From NCBI RefSeq assembly GCF_964355755.1, contig NC_092678.1:7414922-7478921 (forward strand): a stretch of 64,000 bases of DNA, given 5' to 3'. Source of the DNA: Antedon mediterranea (Eukaryota; Echinodermata; Crinoidea; Comatulida; Antedonidae). Of this stretch, positions 35,695-49,071 are shown one piece after another; within the stretch, counting starts at the first letter, position 1, and each line of letters opens with the position of its first letter. The notes below the pieces were generated by a model. The model was not told where the DNA came from and did no database searches. It was given only the letters and a program-made list of their open reading frames with translations. The position numbers and the translations under genes were made by a program.

Positions 35695-36749
35695 AAAAAC
35701 AGAGGAGTTTGTATACTCGTTTCTACTCATCCCCATGTGTTCAACCTGTAGATTTGACCTTTGAACTTGACGCTAGTTATTTGTCCCTCTAACCCGACAT
35801 GGGCCATTTGTGGCAACATTCGGTTAGAAAATGGCTTTTTAATTTATTTCATCAAGTTATACAAATAGTGGTGAAAATTTGATTTCGAGAAATGAAGATA
35901 GAATCGGTAAAATCAGTAAGAAAATTATATATTATTAGATGAGGAGAACTGAAGATTTGCTTTAAACAGATTCGGGCAAGTTGGCAGGTCTGGAATATTA
36001 TCATGAGTTGAATACCGAGGTGAACAGCCACCTAGCAACAGATTCAACTCTATATCCAATAACTACATAGGTTGGTAACCTTTCAGTGACCTATTCAATT
36101 TAATGTTTAATAATATTTTTGAACATTGCAATTGGCAATTTCAAAGAACTGAAATGTACCATGCAAATTAAATTTCTCTATTGCAGCAAATGTCAAATTT
36201 ATAGTGTTTAATATAGCATTAAATGCACTAGCAAGCTGTTAAAATTGTAAAGATAGGGTAACCTTGGTTATACCTTACAACTTGGGTGTGAGATAGTGAG
36301 GAAACCATCCACAATTATTATAGAAAACGGCACACTAAAAAAAGGCAGTCTAATTGGAAATTTATAAATGAAGGTTTAATTATTCTCAGTGCACAAATAA
36401 TATATAGAATATTTAATTTAATTTAACCCAATTTTTATATTGTGCAACTTAATCATGGAATAATCTTCCGAACAGTATAGAAACATTTTTGTTTTCAAAC
36501 AACTTAAAAAACAAATTAATACAATTTTGTTTCCTCCTCTTTTGCCGTTTACTGGAAAATCTTCATTGTTTATTTTCTTTAGATTGTTTTTCAATTTGTT
36601 TTATGTATGTGCATATTAAATTAGATCAACTTTTAACATCATAACTGAAAGTGTACTTCATATAAGAGATAGAAATGAATAAATATGATGAATGTAAATA
36701 AGAAAAAGTTAGTAAGAAGCAAAAGTAGTCTTAAAATAAAACAACAAAC

Positions 36750-36978
36750 CTGAGTGAAATTTTGAGGCGTATTCTTTGAGTCAACGCATAGAACATTAGG
36801 AAAGCTCTCTCCGGGAAGTTCCGCGTCCGCATGTCACAGAAAGGCTCGTCATACCCCCCATCACATATGCACTCGAATCCACCACCAATGAGATAGTTTA
36901 CACATCGTCCACCGTTTCTACATATGTAATGTTCATCTTCGCATCTATCTTCATTATAATTGATCTCACAATTCACAC
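36750..36978 (-). CDS. Celsr: Celsr exon: end of EGF2, EGF3, start of LamG1
   Basis: Exon of 229 nt, acceptor ...ccttttcag, donor gtttgt. It supplies GVNCEIN, closing EGF2, then EGF3 (CEDEHYICRNGGRCVN...FECICDGGYDEPFC) and the first strands of laminin G1 (RNFPERAFLMFYAL, QRIRLKISL). The join to the previous exon splits a Gly codon (g|gt); the exit leaves two bases (ag), completed by the t of the next exon to give Ser. EGF3 matches the CELSR pattern of a glycine-rich loop (LIGGGF) before the CxC. Its intron toward the 5' side is about 20 kb and the 3' one about 2.4 kb. The ATG-initiated frame here is an artefact of open reading; this is an internal exon. Confidence 0.95.
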
Positions 36979-39900
36979 CTGAAAAGGAAAAATATATTAA
37001 TTTATTGTTTATAAAGAAAAAAATGTTAACAATTAAACAACAAATGACAATTTATGCAGGCTTGTTGTCTACCGTCCAAATACATATATAAACACAATCA
37101 TTGTTTGTTAGGATCTTGAAATATTGTTCTCACTATTTTAAACTGTTGCTGCTTGGGAATGTGTTTTGTACACTTAAAGATGGTTTGTTTCTGTTTAAAA
37201 AATGTCAAAACAATGTTTCCTGCAGGTTTTATAAAACTGTATTTTAAAATCTGTTTTTTTTTTCATTTTTCTGGCAAAAAAAGATCGTTTCAAAATAGGG
37301 TATTTTAAATCTGTATTTGTTTGCTCAGCAGAAACAGGCCCATAAAATCATCACCAACCCTGATTTTTTAAAATTCTTGTCTTTTTTATTCATTGCAAAC
37401 GTGAAACTATGTTAAATGGATAAATTGCAAATAATTCAATTCTATCCAAAACATACTCATTGCATTCAAATAATCTAGTTCTGGCTTCTAAAAGAGCTTA
37501 CATACCTTTGAATAGAAATAACAATTTAATATTACATGTAGTAGCAACCATTAGCTTACTTACTAAAAGCTCTAAAGCCTCTTTTACATATTCAGTGGAA
37601 TCTAATGGTATATTAAGTAAGCATATTGCCAGTAATGTCAGGCTAGACCCTTTTACACTGAAGACAAATGACAGTAATTCAGAAAATTTTTCCAAAAAAA
37701 AGTCAGACGCAGATGACTTCTAAAGCTTAAATTCAATCAAATAAGGATATCAAGAACATCTTAAATTTATACTTTGATTTAAAACTGCTACAGTATACCA
37801 CACAAACATGTGCAGATAGAGATGTTCCCTACATTTTCTGAAGATGGGACCTGATCTTCCCCCACTTTTCATCGACAAACCCATAAAATGTGTATACAGA
37901 AGCAACTTAGCAGCACTATCAAAAAAGTTATTTGAGAAAGTTTTTTTTCCTTGCTTCTCAAATTCCTGCACTTGGTATATTTTCATATTTTTGTTATTTA
38001 TATTTTTGTAAATTTAAAACTGTTTCTTCTGTGTGAAATTCCAGAAACTATAAAATGTACAAACAGCATAACAGAGTTGAAATTCTATAGAGCCTGAGCG
38101 ATACGATAACAGCTTGAGGCAAGTATAGTACAAGAAAATGACTATTTGTAAACAATGCTAGAAATATGATCACTGCAGAAATAATAAATAGGCAAATGGT
38201 TGTCATTGATAAGCAATAGGAAAGAATGATTTGTTGACTAAAACATGATCTGAATTCATTGTCAAGATAACAATGCAGTCATACTAACAGCATCAAAAAG
38301 CCTAATATACATTTTACATGTTACAAATTGATAATATTTGTTATTTTTGTGATATTTTAACAGAAAAAGAAATCAAATTATAAAAAGCAATACACAATAT
38401 TTGTAGAAAGACTTATGAAATATTTGGCCAAATTAATCAAAATTATATTTTAAACAATTAAATAACAAAAAAAAGAAATATTTTGACAACCCCTGTAGAA
38501 AAAAAACTGTAGGCCTACCAGACTAATTTATTTATAAACCTGCACATCTTTAGTAGATTTTTTTCTCACCTGTGGAAATGTTAAAATAACATACTAGCTC
38601 CCTGTCTTTCTTCAGTTATGATTAAACTGCTCATTTAATGAACCAAAACCTAGGGTATCAAGAGGTTTGTTTATAACTAGCATCAGGGGCTTTTTATCAC
38701 CACAATGTTTATGGCTTTTCTGTCATAGGCCTAGATTCTTTATACCTTCTGCTGTTGATCATGCAGGCTAAAGGTTGCTTTATCCTCTATGCCAATGATG
38801 AGGTTTTGATTGTCTTGGATGGAACTAGAATATTTTAGATGGTAATTCAATCTGCATTTATTTATAAACATAAATGCATTTACATATTATTTTCAAGTAC
38901 TTACACAAGATATATAGGTCATATACATTTTGCTTTGGATCTTTGTGATTTAATGGATAATTAATGGCAAATGTATTCATTTTATTTTTGAACTATGCCA
39001 AAAGGTATTGAAGATTTCTGAACTGTTTTAAGAAAGAAGCAGAAACATTTGAAGAAGAGAATTATGTTGGTTGTGGTGATGGTAGCAATGAGACCATGGT
39101 GTTATTGTTGTCAACAAAGTGATTAGATGGTATTGCTGTATTTGGGAATAGTGGTGATGATAATGATATAGGAGTAATAGCCTTTATGTTGGTGGCATGG
39201 CAGTGGTTGTTTGATGTCACAGTGAGCATAAAATGTGTTTTTATCAGTTGCGTAGTGGTTGTGCTGATGTTTGCATTTTGGAGATGATGTCATAAATGGT
39301 AATGGTAGCATGGCATTGTTGACATTTGAATATAATTGTGGCAACCATGGTACAAGCGGGTGGTATATAGCAGGGACTATGGTGATGTTGGAGATTTAGA
39401 GCTGTCTAAGTAGGATTGCAATGGTGGTATTGATGTTTGTTAGTAATGGTGGTGGATGTAGTGGGACACCGCTCAGTGGTTTGTGTTTGGGGATAACATA
39501 GTAGAATTGATGGTGGAATGGCAGTCTCAGTGGTTGTATAGAATTTCCTTTGGTGATGTCATAGCACAAAGTGGTGGTATAGCAGTGATATACCTGTAAA
39601 TGTTGTCAACTTTTTGTATCAAATTTTTTGCAGCCTAGAGAAAAAGGTAATTGTTGCATGCAACAGCATAGCGTGAATAACCGATAACTTTCAACTCGTA
39701 CAAACAGGCCCCTAAGTTGATAAAAATAAGACTATAAAATACAAAGACCATAAAACCTACTGATGACACTACAAATGCATCATAAACAACTATTCATCAT
39801 CATAAAATGAAGGCAACCAATAAACACACCGTGCAAGTGACATTTATGAAGTTTTCTGCTGGGATTTCACAACAGACACACTCGTAATAAATGTTATATC

Positions 39901-41247
39901 AAGTCTAAATTAAATTCTACAATTTCAATCAACTCAAATGCACAATAACATTAGTGATATACTGTCGTTTATTTTCCATAAAATCAGACAGATGGGTATT
40001 TTTATCACTCGCAGACATTTCTTTTAATTAAATTAGATTTTTTATTAATTTTTATTATTTTATTTAATTAAATTTCTTTAGCTAGAATTGATAGATTATT
40101 TGTTCTCCTGTAAAGCTATTATAAATCTTTGTAAAATATAGAGATGAAAATTTCCCAGAATAGCAGAATGTCTATTTACACAGGCAAGATAGAAAGAATA
40201 TTGAAAATGATAATGTATGCATTAAATAACAAATTAATTAAAAAATAGATTACTAATAGCAATGACTAAAAATATTATTAAGAAATTGCTGATTTAGAGT
40301 GTGCTTTTAGTTTGTTTATGATCATTGTGAGTACTAATAAAAATCTACTGGAGTTGTGAGATGCTCGGCGACATTCGACAAGTACATTCAAGTAGCTGAA
40401 GTGAGCTTTACCGGCTGATAACATATTTGATCTTAACCGTATTGGACAAGCTCCCTCGGATGTTGAAGTATATGAGGAAATGGTTATTGTTATCAATTAT
40501 TATTAATGAATATATATTAGATATAGTACCACTCTGATGTAGACTTAGTGAAAATGATGGCAATAGACAGCATGGAAGTGGAAGTAATAGGGCCAGGAGG
40601 GATGTAAACTGTACCTAATGTACAGTACATTTGGTTTATTTGGTCTCCTTTGACGCCCACCAACATTTGTTATTCTGCATCCCCCCAATATTCTACTGTA
40701 GTACAGTATACACTCAACTCTCCTAACAATATCCTAAAACATTTTGTTAGGCCTTCCACTCGTACAGTAGCCATTTTTCCTGAAGTGCCCTAAATAGTGA
40801 CCACTAGTAAATTGCTAGTAAAAAGGCCTCACTCATTTTAGTTGTATGGTAGTACACAACACTTGCCCCTTTTTATGGAAAAAAGAACCCCCTTTAAAAA
40901 TCCTGGCTATGGGCTTGCACCCCAGCCTAAATTTAACATAGCACGTCCCACACAAGAAATCTATGGTTACTGGAAAAAAATGCACTTTTTTTTTACACCA
41001 AGTTAGCTAGCTGCTACATCCAACATTTTTAATTCACATATTTTTGCAATATTCCATGTTGACCATTTTTATTTAAATTTTAAATTATTATTATCCAGGT
41101 CCGCATTAAAAGAGGAGCAACAAAAACATCCGGTTAATAATAAAGTTTAAAATAAAATCCTTAATCTTAAAAAATACCATTAAGAGTATCAATATGATAT
41201 AATTCACTGAGGGTGGATGTACTATTGCACTGATATTGGATGTCTAC

Positions 41248-41486
41248 AGCTCTACACTATCAAACTTTATATGACAACAAATGTGATGTGTTCATATATA
41301 AGGTAATGATAATATTGGATGTCTGAAGCTCTATACTCTCAAAGTTTATGACAAAAATAATGTGTCCATACAGTATATAATAATAATAATAATAATAATA
41401 ACAATTATGATAGATCTATATAGCGCAATAAACGACCATATTTGGGCACATCACACTTTTTTCTCAAACTGGTTTGACAGAGCTTT
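41248..41486. mobile_element. MITE copy, AAGCTCTGTCCACACTATCA family (expanded)
   Basis: AGCTCTACACTATCAAACTT at left, partly repeated at 41328 (AGCTCTATACTCTCAAAG), with ATATTTGGGCACATCACACT and GGTTTGACAGAGCTT at right. Interrupted by a TAA microsatellite at 41377-41403. Confidence 0.6.
41377..41403. repeat. TAA microsatellite
   Basis: About nine TAA units inside the MITE copy. Confidence 0.9.
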
Positions 41487-42837
41487 ACAATTTAATTCTT
41501 GAAGAACGAATACACTTACTTAATACATCACAATGTACTGCTGTAAGCTACGTTTTATTCTGTTAAAGATTTTCATTAAAATGAATATGACTCAATAGCT
41601 TTTAATAAGAAGCGCTCGTAATACACTACTTCTTACTATTATGATTACAACCCAGAAATTGGCATCATGAAACTAGAATTACTTTCAATGTTTTCATCTA
41701 TCAGTATTTTGTTATTAAAGATAATAATCCAATATAGTTTCATCTCGATCCAATTGCAAAAGAACTCCAAAACAGTACTACTGTAAATTATTGAATATTA
41801 ACAAATACCGTAAGCGTCTTGATTGTGTAAGTGCAGCTCTGAAACATACAATACATGTTTATGACTGCTGTGGAGCTTACGTTTTGAAAATAACTTGTAT
41901 TTTTAGTTTTTCAAAGTAATAAACAAGCCTACAGTATGGTGAAATAACAAAATAATTACAGACGGTTACATGTGTCTCCTGACCAAACCAAATCACCATT
42001 TTCCAACAACTTAAATACTACTCATTTATAGCTAATTTATCTAACTTTCGCGAATCACATTCACTTTTTATTTTTACTTTGGATGGTTCATAAGATCTTA
42101 ATGTATATAATAAAATAAGTCAGGCAATCAGAAATTTAGAAAAATACATGGCAAAATACAACATTAAACAATTTAAAAATCAGTGCAACAGTAAGACTAG
42201 TTAAAAAGGATATATCGCAAAAAGTAAAATGCTTAACTATTTCATTGGGGTCCAGAACATGGAAAACAAATTAAAGTTCCATACACAAATTATAAAAGAA
42301 GAAGTTAAAAAATCAATAATCAAAAAAATTGTAAAATCGTTAAAAAGAAAAAAAATTAAATATTTCAGCCTATATACATATTACAGGCATTTAAATATAT
42401 AGCATATTTGTAACAGGATAATTTGAAAATTGTGGACAAACGTATAAACATACTACACAAGTTTGCAAGTATTAATATTAATTAATACTAATGTTAGATT
42501 ATATTATCTAACACCTAAATAAATTCCAGTCATTTGAGTGGACGATTGTGGGTCACATGGCGTGCAATAGTATCTAACTGGGGATTTTTGTAAAATTTAT
42601 TCTATAATATAATGCAAGTACTATACTACGATCAATAAACTGTAATCCTTTGATATGCAACAATTAATTTAATAATCCAGAATACAGTAGCAAATAGCTT
42701 AATAGCTGTCTATAAAATTATCATCAAGATCACTTCAAGTGACCAGGCAATCAATCGGTCAATATCATATGTCAATATCTAGTGGTCAATCTACAAGTCC
42801 AGTGTGTAATGATAATCTGATCCTTTGCTAAGTGGTT

Positions 42838-42851
42838 TTAACACTTTCACC
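42838..42851 (+). mobile_element. Solo piggyBac-like end
   Basis: TTAACACTTTCACC, identical to the TTAA plus terminal bases of the element at 1231. Similarity stops after 14 bp, so this could be a decayed copy or chance. Confidence 0.3.
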
Positions 42852-42977
42852 CTAAAGGTTTGCTGGAATGAAGATGTCAATAAACTAGAATAGATCTCTC
42901 ATCTCAGCTGACCAAAACATGTACTGTGTTTATTCTATATAGGAATAGTTGCTACAGCTGTTGTGGTCATGAGTTAC

Positions 42978-44271
42978 TTTCCCGATTGATCGTAATCAAA
43001 ACGGTACTGGGTATGGTCTACTAGCGTTCCTGACCCCAACAAATACATCCATTCATAGAAGCCTTAATGAAGTAAGCCTACCTGGTGGTGGCCATTGAAC
43101 GGTCCCGAGATAACGACTATACTTCGGCTTTAGTCGATAGAAGATTGAAAAAAATTGTTAGAGATAGAGTATACGATGTTTGATTATGTGTAGATATGTG
43201 ATTTGTTCTTTTATTCAAATGATGTTCTGCATAAGGAAACGGAGATAGTAGTTGGGTGTAATGATTTTTTATATCAATTAATTAAATTATTGTAGATTGT
43301 ATTATTATGCGATAAATATTATTTAAATATTTGATATATTGTTATTATTGGGATGCATGTAAAGTATAAAAGTATACCATATATTCCATGTATTTTTCAA
43401 TATATATTCATTCTTCTTCAATACACTCAGGAGTATAAACAGGTACCAAGCTACATTATAAAATCGCATACATGAGTGAATATTTAGGTTATATGCATTA
43501 TCATGCATATAACCACTTGATTCTGTCAGGATCTTTTATATTTTCTTATAATTATTATTATCTATTTTTCATATTTTTTATTTTGCTCCAGTAATAATTT
43601 AGAATATATAAAATAATTATCTACATGATTGTGTCAACACAGCTTTTAAAACAGAGTAACAAAAATGTGCCTTAGTACATTTGTTAGGCCTAACCAATTC
43701 ATTATGGATGAATACATTAATTTAAACTAAAGTTACAGACCATTTCATAATTATTCTTACTACAGTTACTGCAGTAAAACACTATTTTTTAACCTGGCAC
43801 TTATTTAGCAAGATAAGGCGTGGCTCATGGGTGATACCACTGTCTTGGAGGGGAGTTCAGGAAGAAATTTTTAATTTTCGGTTATGTTCTCCCCTTGAAG
43901 GGTAAAGGCCTTTGTCGGTTCATCCAGGTAAAGCTAATCACATAATAGGCACACTGTTTATTGCAATGATATAGCCTCATAAATTTCTAAATTTAAATAT
44001 TTAACTCCATTTCCTTATGTAGAACATCATTTGAATAAAAGAACAAATCACACATCTACACATAATCAAACACCGTATACTCTATCTCTAACAAATTTGT
44101 CTCAATCTTCTATCGACTAAAGCTGAAGTATAGTCGCTATCTCGGGACCGTTCTATGGATACCACCAGGTAGGCTTACTTCATCAAGGCTTCTATGAATG
44201 GATGACTGGTTGGGAGCAAGCACGGTAGTAAACCAAACTTAGTACCGTTTTGATTACGATCAATCGGGAAA
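42978..44271. mobile_element. Large foldback element, 267-bp inverted repeats
   Basis: Arms 42978-43244 and 44005-44271 are equal-length inverse copies at roughly 85-90% identity by eye, with outer ends TTTCCCGATTGATCGTAATC and inner ends ATAAGGAAA(C/T)GGAG. The 760-bp centre is non-coding and carries a CCCCTTGAAGGGTAAAGGCC repeat piece near 43900. A diverged fragment (CATTCATAGAAGC...GATGAA...GGTCCC) lies at 13828-13890. Confidence 0.8.
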
Positions 44272-46799
44272 TTACCATTAAATATCAGAATTTTACTAAA
44301 AAGGCCAACATTATTATAGTCGCTGCCAGAATTAAAGACTCCGGATTTCTTTAACACGTATTGACAAGGAAGAGCAATCTCAAAGTTGACTGCAGATTAG
44401 CAAAAAAATAATTATTGCTTTTAACTAATTCATTTCTGGCCTAAGGTTGCCTTTTTATAGGTTATTGATTAATGGTAATTTATTTATTTAATAGATCTTA
44501 TCACATTATGATAATGAGGTAGACCTGCCATCTGTAGATACTAAATGTTAAGTAAATATCAAGTCTAGTTTAAAATCATTAATATTGGGTTTTTTTTTGG
44601 CAAAGTACAGGTGTATAGCTACATAATGGCTTACATAGCTAATAAAACAAATATAGTGAATAGTCAATCGTGTTTGCATTAAATAGATTACCCTTTATAA
44701 TCATTAAATATTCATACGGATGTATACACTAATATCAAATAAAACCAAATAAAAATACATTTTTGTTGCCATTAAAGTAATATCGTGAGTCATAATTTTT
44801 ATAGAGATAAAATCAATGCATTTGATTTTTGTACAATAACCCTTATCCTTCATAGTCTAGGCACTTTATCCTCTGCAGGTCGTTGTCAATAGTTCTATAC
44901 ACGTGATAGTCAAATTTAGTAGTTTTTGGACAGACTACAGGTGTTCGTGTATGTTCTTTGTTTAAGATATGTATTTGATACGTAGACATACACTTTCAAT
45001 TTACTAGCTAAGATAGAAGGAAATTGCCATCAAAGATGAACGTTTAATTTAAGCAAAAAACGAATACAAATGGGCCAGTAAAAACTGTCTATAGTTAGTA
45101 AACTTGTCTAATAATGTCAAGGAGTCCGATGGAAATGTTACCAAAACAATGAGAAAAAAGAACAAGGAAGAAAACAATCCTGATTACCTCCTCAGAATAT
45201 TTAAAGTGTGTTTTTACCACAAGAGAGAAAACACTATATTTCCCTCCTTAAATCTTATACTGTACATAAACATTTTATGTAAAGAAACCAATGGAGAATA
45301 CCGAATGGATATAATTAATTTTCTTTTACGGTAATGATATTTCAACTAGCCTACAGTACTTTTTCTACATGAGAAAAATGAAATTCAGATATTTCTATTA
45401 AGGCTATAAAACTTAAGCTTTAAAAAACCTAATCTTGCATTTAGATATAGTATTGCAGCAGAAATATCATGTCAGCATGGACAGAGAGAAATAAAATAAA
45501 TATATGAATGATCCTTGGTTCAAAGTTAGGCCCATTTGAAGTCTCCCTTCCTTAATCAATGACCATGAATTCTAGCAATAAAATCAATTCCATACCCTCT
45601 GTTTTCTAGGCCAATATATTAAATCAAGCCTAGAAATTGACCAACAATTTAAAGACCATCACAAACAGAACACGTGGATGATCAGAATAAGCTTTTATGG
45701 TAGTGTTTTCTACGAATTCCTAACATATATCATTAGCTGTATAACCACATCTAAAGAGCTTTGAAGGGCCAATGTTATTCAAGAACAAATTTATTGTTTA
45801 TTTATACATTTTTATTACAACTCAAGGAAATGAGAAATACAGACAAGCATTCCTGAAGGACAAAATTAGAAAGTTTGTCAAAGAAAACAAGTATAAGAAA
45901 ATACATAAACTTCAGTGCATTGAGCAAGTTTAAACACAATATATTGAAATACATGTTGTCGTATAATTTTATTTTAAACAACTTCATATTTTCACTTTGT
46001 AGCAAAATGAATATAATTATGCAAGTGAGAAATTAAATGTATGGTTTACAAAATTTGGTAAACAGGTGCATAATGAAAATAGTATTTTCCTATGTAAAAT
46101 TGATTTTTTAAAATTTTTTTTTGCTAGAAATTTGCATAAATGTTGGTAAATTTCTTAAATAAATTTCGCAAAAAAAATGGACCATTAATAACTGCTGAAT
46201 AAAATATATTTTATAATATATAATTTTAAAGAGAAGGTTTATTAAAAAAAACTGTTTATGTTGTACTAATAAAGTGATATCAATATTGATAATTTATTTT
46301 GCTTTTTAACTGAAAATCTATAATATGAAAAAAGATAATGTTTTGTATATATTTGTTTATGTATGTTTTCCTATAAAACCTTATCAATCTCAAAGTAGTC
46401 AATGAATACTTTATATCAGACAACAGATATTTATGACTTCTGTAGTGTTTCATTAGAGTAAAACGCATTAAAACTAAATATATGAGAGAGAAAGATAGGT
46501 AAAGGGTGAGTCACGTTCAATCCCGCACACACACGCAAACAATGCTTAATCATTTCAGATCGCGATTAACATCACGCTAAATGTCAAAATCATAAAGCAA
46601 TATTAAAGAGATATATCAGATTTATTTCAATGTTTTTTTTAAAGTTAAAATAAACAACAACATTTTCTTTCTGGATTTATTTGTCCAGAAAAACGTTTTT
46701 ATTTATTTGAATAAGTTTTTATTTATTCAATCTTTCACTCAGAGGCTCCTAAGAAGGCAAAAAGTTTCATATTGTACATAAACATATTTTGCATTAGTT

Positions 46800-46990
46800 C
46801 AGAATACAGAAACTTGATTGTTGTTGCCTGAAACATACAAGCATTTGTTGTGTAAAAATTTGAGAAATAAGTATTTGTATATATACATCAAAATTATTAT
46901 TACAGAATACTAAACTTTATTGGTGTCGCATAAAACACACAAGCAGCAATTGTTGTGTAAAAGTTTGAGAAATATATATATATATATATA
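46800..46990. repeat. Degenerate ~118-bp tandem duplication and TA run
   Basis: CAAGCATTTGTTGTGTAAAA near 46839 and CAGCAATTGTTGTGTAAAAG near 46943 mark two diverged units, each preceded by AGAATAC(A/T). A TA microsatellite at 46973-46993 follows. Confidence 0.6.
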
Positions 46991-48193
46991 TACATCTAAA
47001 TTTTATCTGTACTGTACAATTTAAAAACTTGATATAAAAAGTTTTTCACAAAAAAGTTCATCCGTTGAAAATTTTAAAAACCTAAAAAATGCTGTTAAAA
47101 TAAGATAGAAAAAGAGTGTTCTGTTCTCACAGAATACTGATATGCTAAATTTTTTGAAAAGTATAATTTTTCAACTTTATAGCAATATCGTTTTAGTATC
47201 CTTAAACAATTTTTTTTTCTGATAAAGGACAAATTAAATCAATTTACGGCAATGGATTCTTCTGATGTGTTCTACGAGGATGCATCTATTCAATAATAAT
47301 TGAGATTTACGACCAGGGGCAAACGCATATGAATCATTCCACGTATAATAGTCACATACGTAATTTATAATATATTACTAAATGTAATTCATAATCCCAT
47401 ATTTTTTAATTTATAGCTGATATCCACAGTTCGCATTACTTAATAATTCTTGGGTTTTTTTTTTATCTTTTATGGGTCTCTCCCATCTTTATTCATTCAA
47501 TCTTTATTCATTCAATAATGTATATACAAAATTCATTATTATATAACATAATAAAATAATATAATATAATAATTCTTGGGTTTATGTTTCATAAATGATT
47601 TGCGATAAAACATGCATTTTCTAGAAATTTGTAAAATTTTTTGTTGATAATACACAAAGTTTATTGCATCGACTACCCTACCTAAAAAAAAATGTTAGTA
47701 TAAAAAATACAGTTGCTGCAGTAATTGCAATAGAATAATTTTGTCAAGGTCTCTCAAGTTATTCATTTTGTTTTTTGTCTTATGAAACATTTCTAGGTTA
47801 CTCAGAAATTGTCCTTCTAGCGATGTTTAGGAATATTTTACTGTTATTAGTTTTTCCCCCTATCGCTGTGAGCAAAATCATTAAATTTATCTGTGTTGCT
47901 ATGAGAACAGTTGCCAGAAAATTATTTTAAAATAAAGTTGTGATGCTTTCAGTTTCTTTTCAAAAGAAAAAAATAGACTATATTATAAACAATTTTTTTA
48001 GTAAATGTTCTTAGGAACTTTTTCACAAAAATTGTTTATGAATTTAACAAAAGTTCGTGTTTTTAGGAAATCACATTTTATTTCAAATATTTTGGGTATT
48101 GTTAAATGTTTTTTGTTGATGGAAACCCACTACAGCAGAAACAGACCTCTTTACAAGTATTGACCTTAGGAATTTCTCCTTTTCTTTTTATAA

Positions 48194-48994
48194 GGGCCTG
48201 TTTCTATAGAGCAGAGAATACAGTTTTGAATACCGTTCTTTACAAGAACCGTTTTTTCTTGCCAGCAGAAATGGGTCTCCACAAAAAACCACAAAAAAGA
48301 ACCGATCTTAAAAAACGGTTTCAAAAACCCCAATTGATTGCAAAGAACCGTTCTGAAACCGGTTTCCGCAGAGCAATTTTTAGCTGCAACGCGGTCTCAA
48401 TTTGACCCCAAAAACTGAACTCTGCAGTCTGCTGCACTGGGACGATTGCGGTCAACTAAGTCATTTTTATTTCTCTAGATAGTGAGTATTTTATTTAACT
48501 AAAAAATGTTGACCGATGCCATTATGAGGTTCGTAAAAAATATGTGAAGGGAAGAAGATAAGGGGACTTGTCGGGAGTCGGAAGAAACACTCACGTAGGC
48601 CTAGGCCTACATGTTTTAAGAATATTGTAAAGCCTGTGAAAGCTAGACGAGTTCAACTTGACAATATCAGAGGGTGTGACGTACCTATACTTTAACCAAG
48701 GACCACAATAACGTTTCAGGTAATAATTCCCCCTTCTATGATGAAATGGATGCTATTTCCTGGGGATCGCGCTATGCGAAAAAAAAGTAAACATGACCTC
48801 GATCCAATCACGCTTCCACCTAACGAACTGCATTGTGGTGTATATAATGACGTCATTCATAACGAACGCACATGGACGGAACCGGTTTTATTGGAGTAAA
48901 AATTGAGCTGCAACGCGATCTTTATTTATAAACAACAGCCGAGACCGGTTTCGAAAAAACCGTTCTTTTTTTATTTTTCAATAGAAACAGGCCC
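48194..48994. mobile_element. PIF/Harbinger-like MITE, 801 bp, TAA target duplication
   Basis: GGGCCTGTTTCTAT (48194-48207) and complement ATAGAAACAGGCCC (48981-48994) form the ends, with TAA directly outside each (48191-48193, 48995-48997). GGGCCTGTTT-type ends and a 3-bp TWA duplication are typical of PIF/Harbinger and Tourist elements. Subterminal AACCGTTCTT and GAAACCGGTTT recur in both orientations. The interior is CpG-richer than the intron. A 99-codon frame inside has no recognisable domain; no transposase. Confidence 0.8.
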
Positions 48995-49071
48995 TAAATC
49001 TTCCTTTTTTAACAATCTTTTTTTTTTTAAATAATAATAAACAGTAGAAATGTTTAAAAGATTAATAATTG

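Larger units (their letters stand above)
34375..36749 (-). other. Celsr intron inside LamG1
   Basis: 2375-bp intron holding an inverted-repeat element (34425-34677) and a hairpin after a GACCGACAGA run (35642-35694). The rest is AT-rich with no recognised gene; frames of 64-85 codons are within or next to the repeat. Confidence 0.75.

Noticed and set aside
48106-48405. 99-codon ORF inside the PIF-like element
   Set aside because: It starts outside the element, has no transposase motif, and runs through subterminal AACCGTTCTT repeats.
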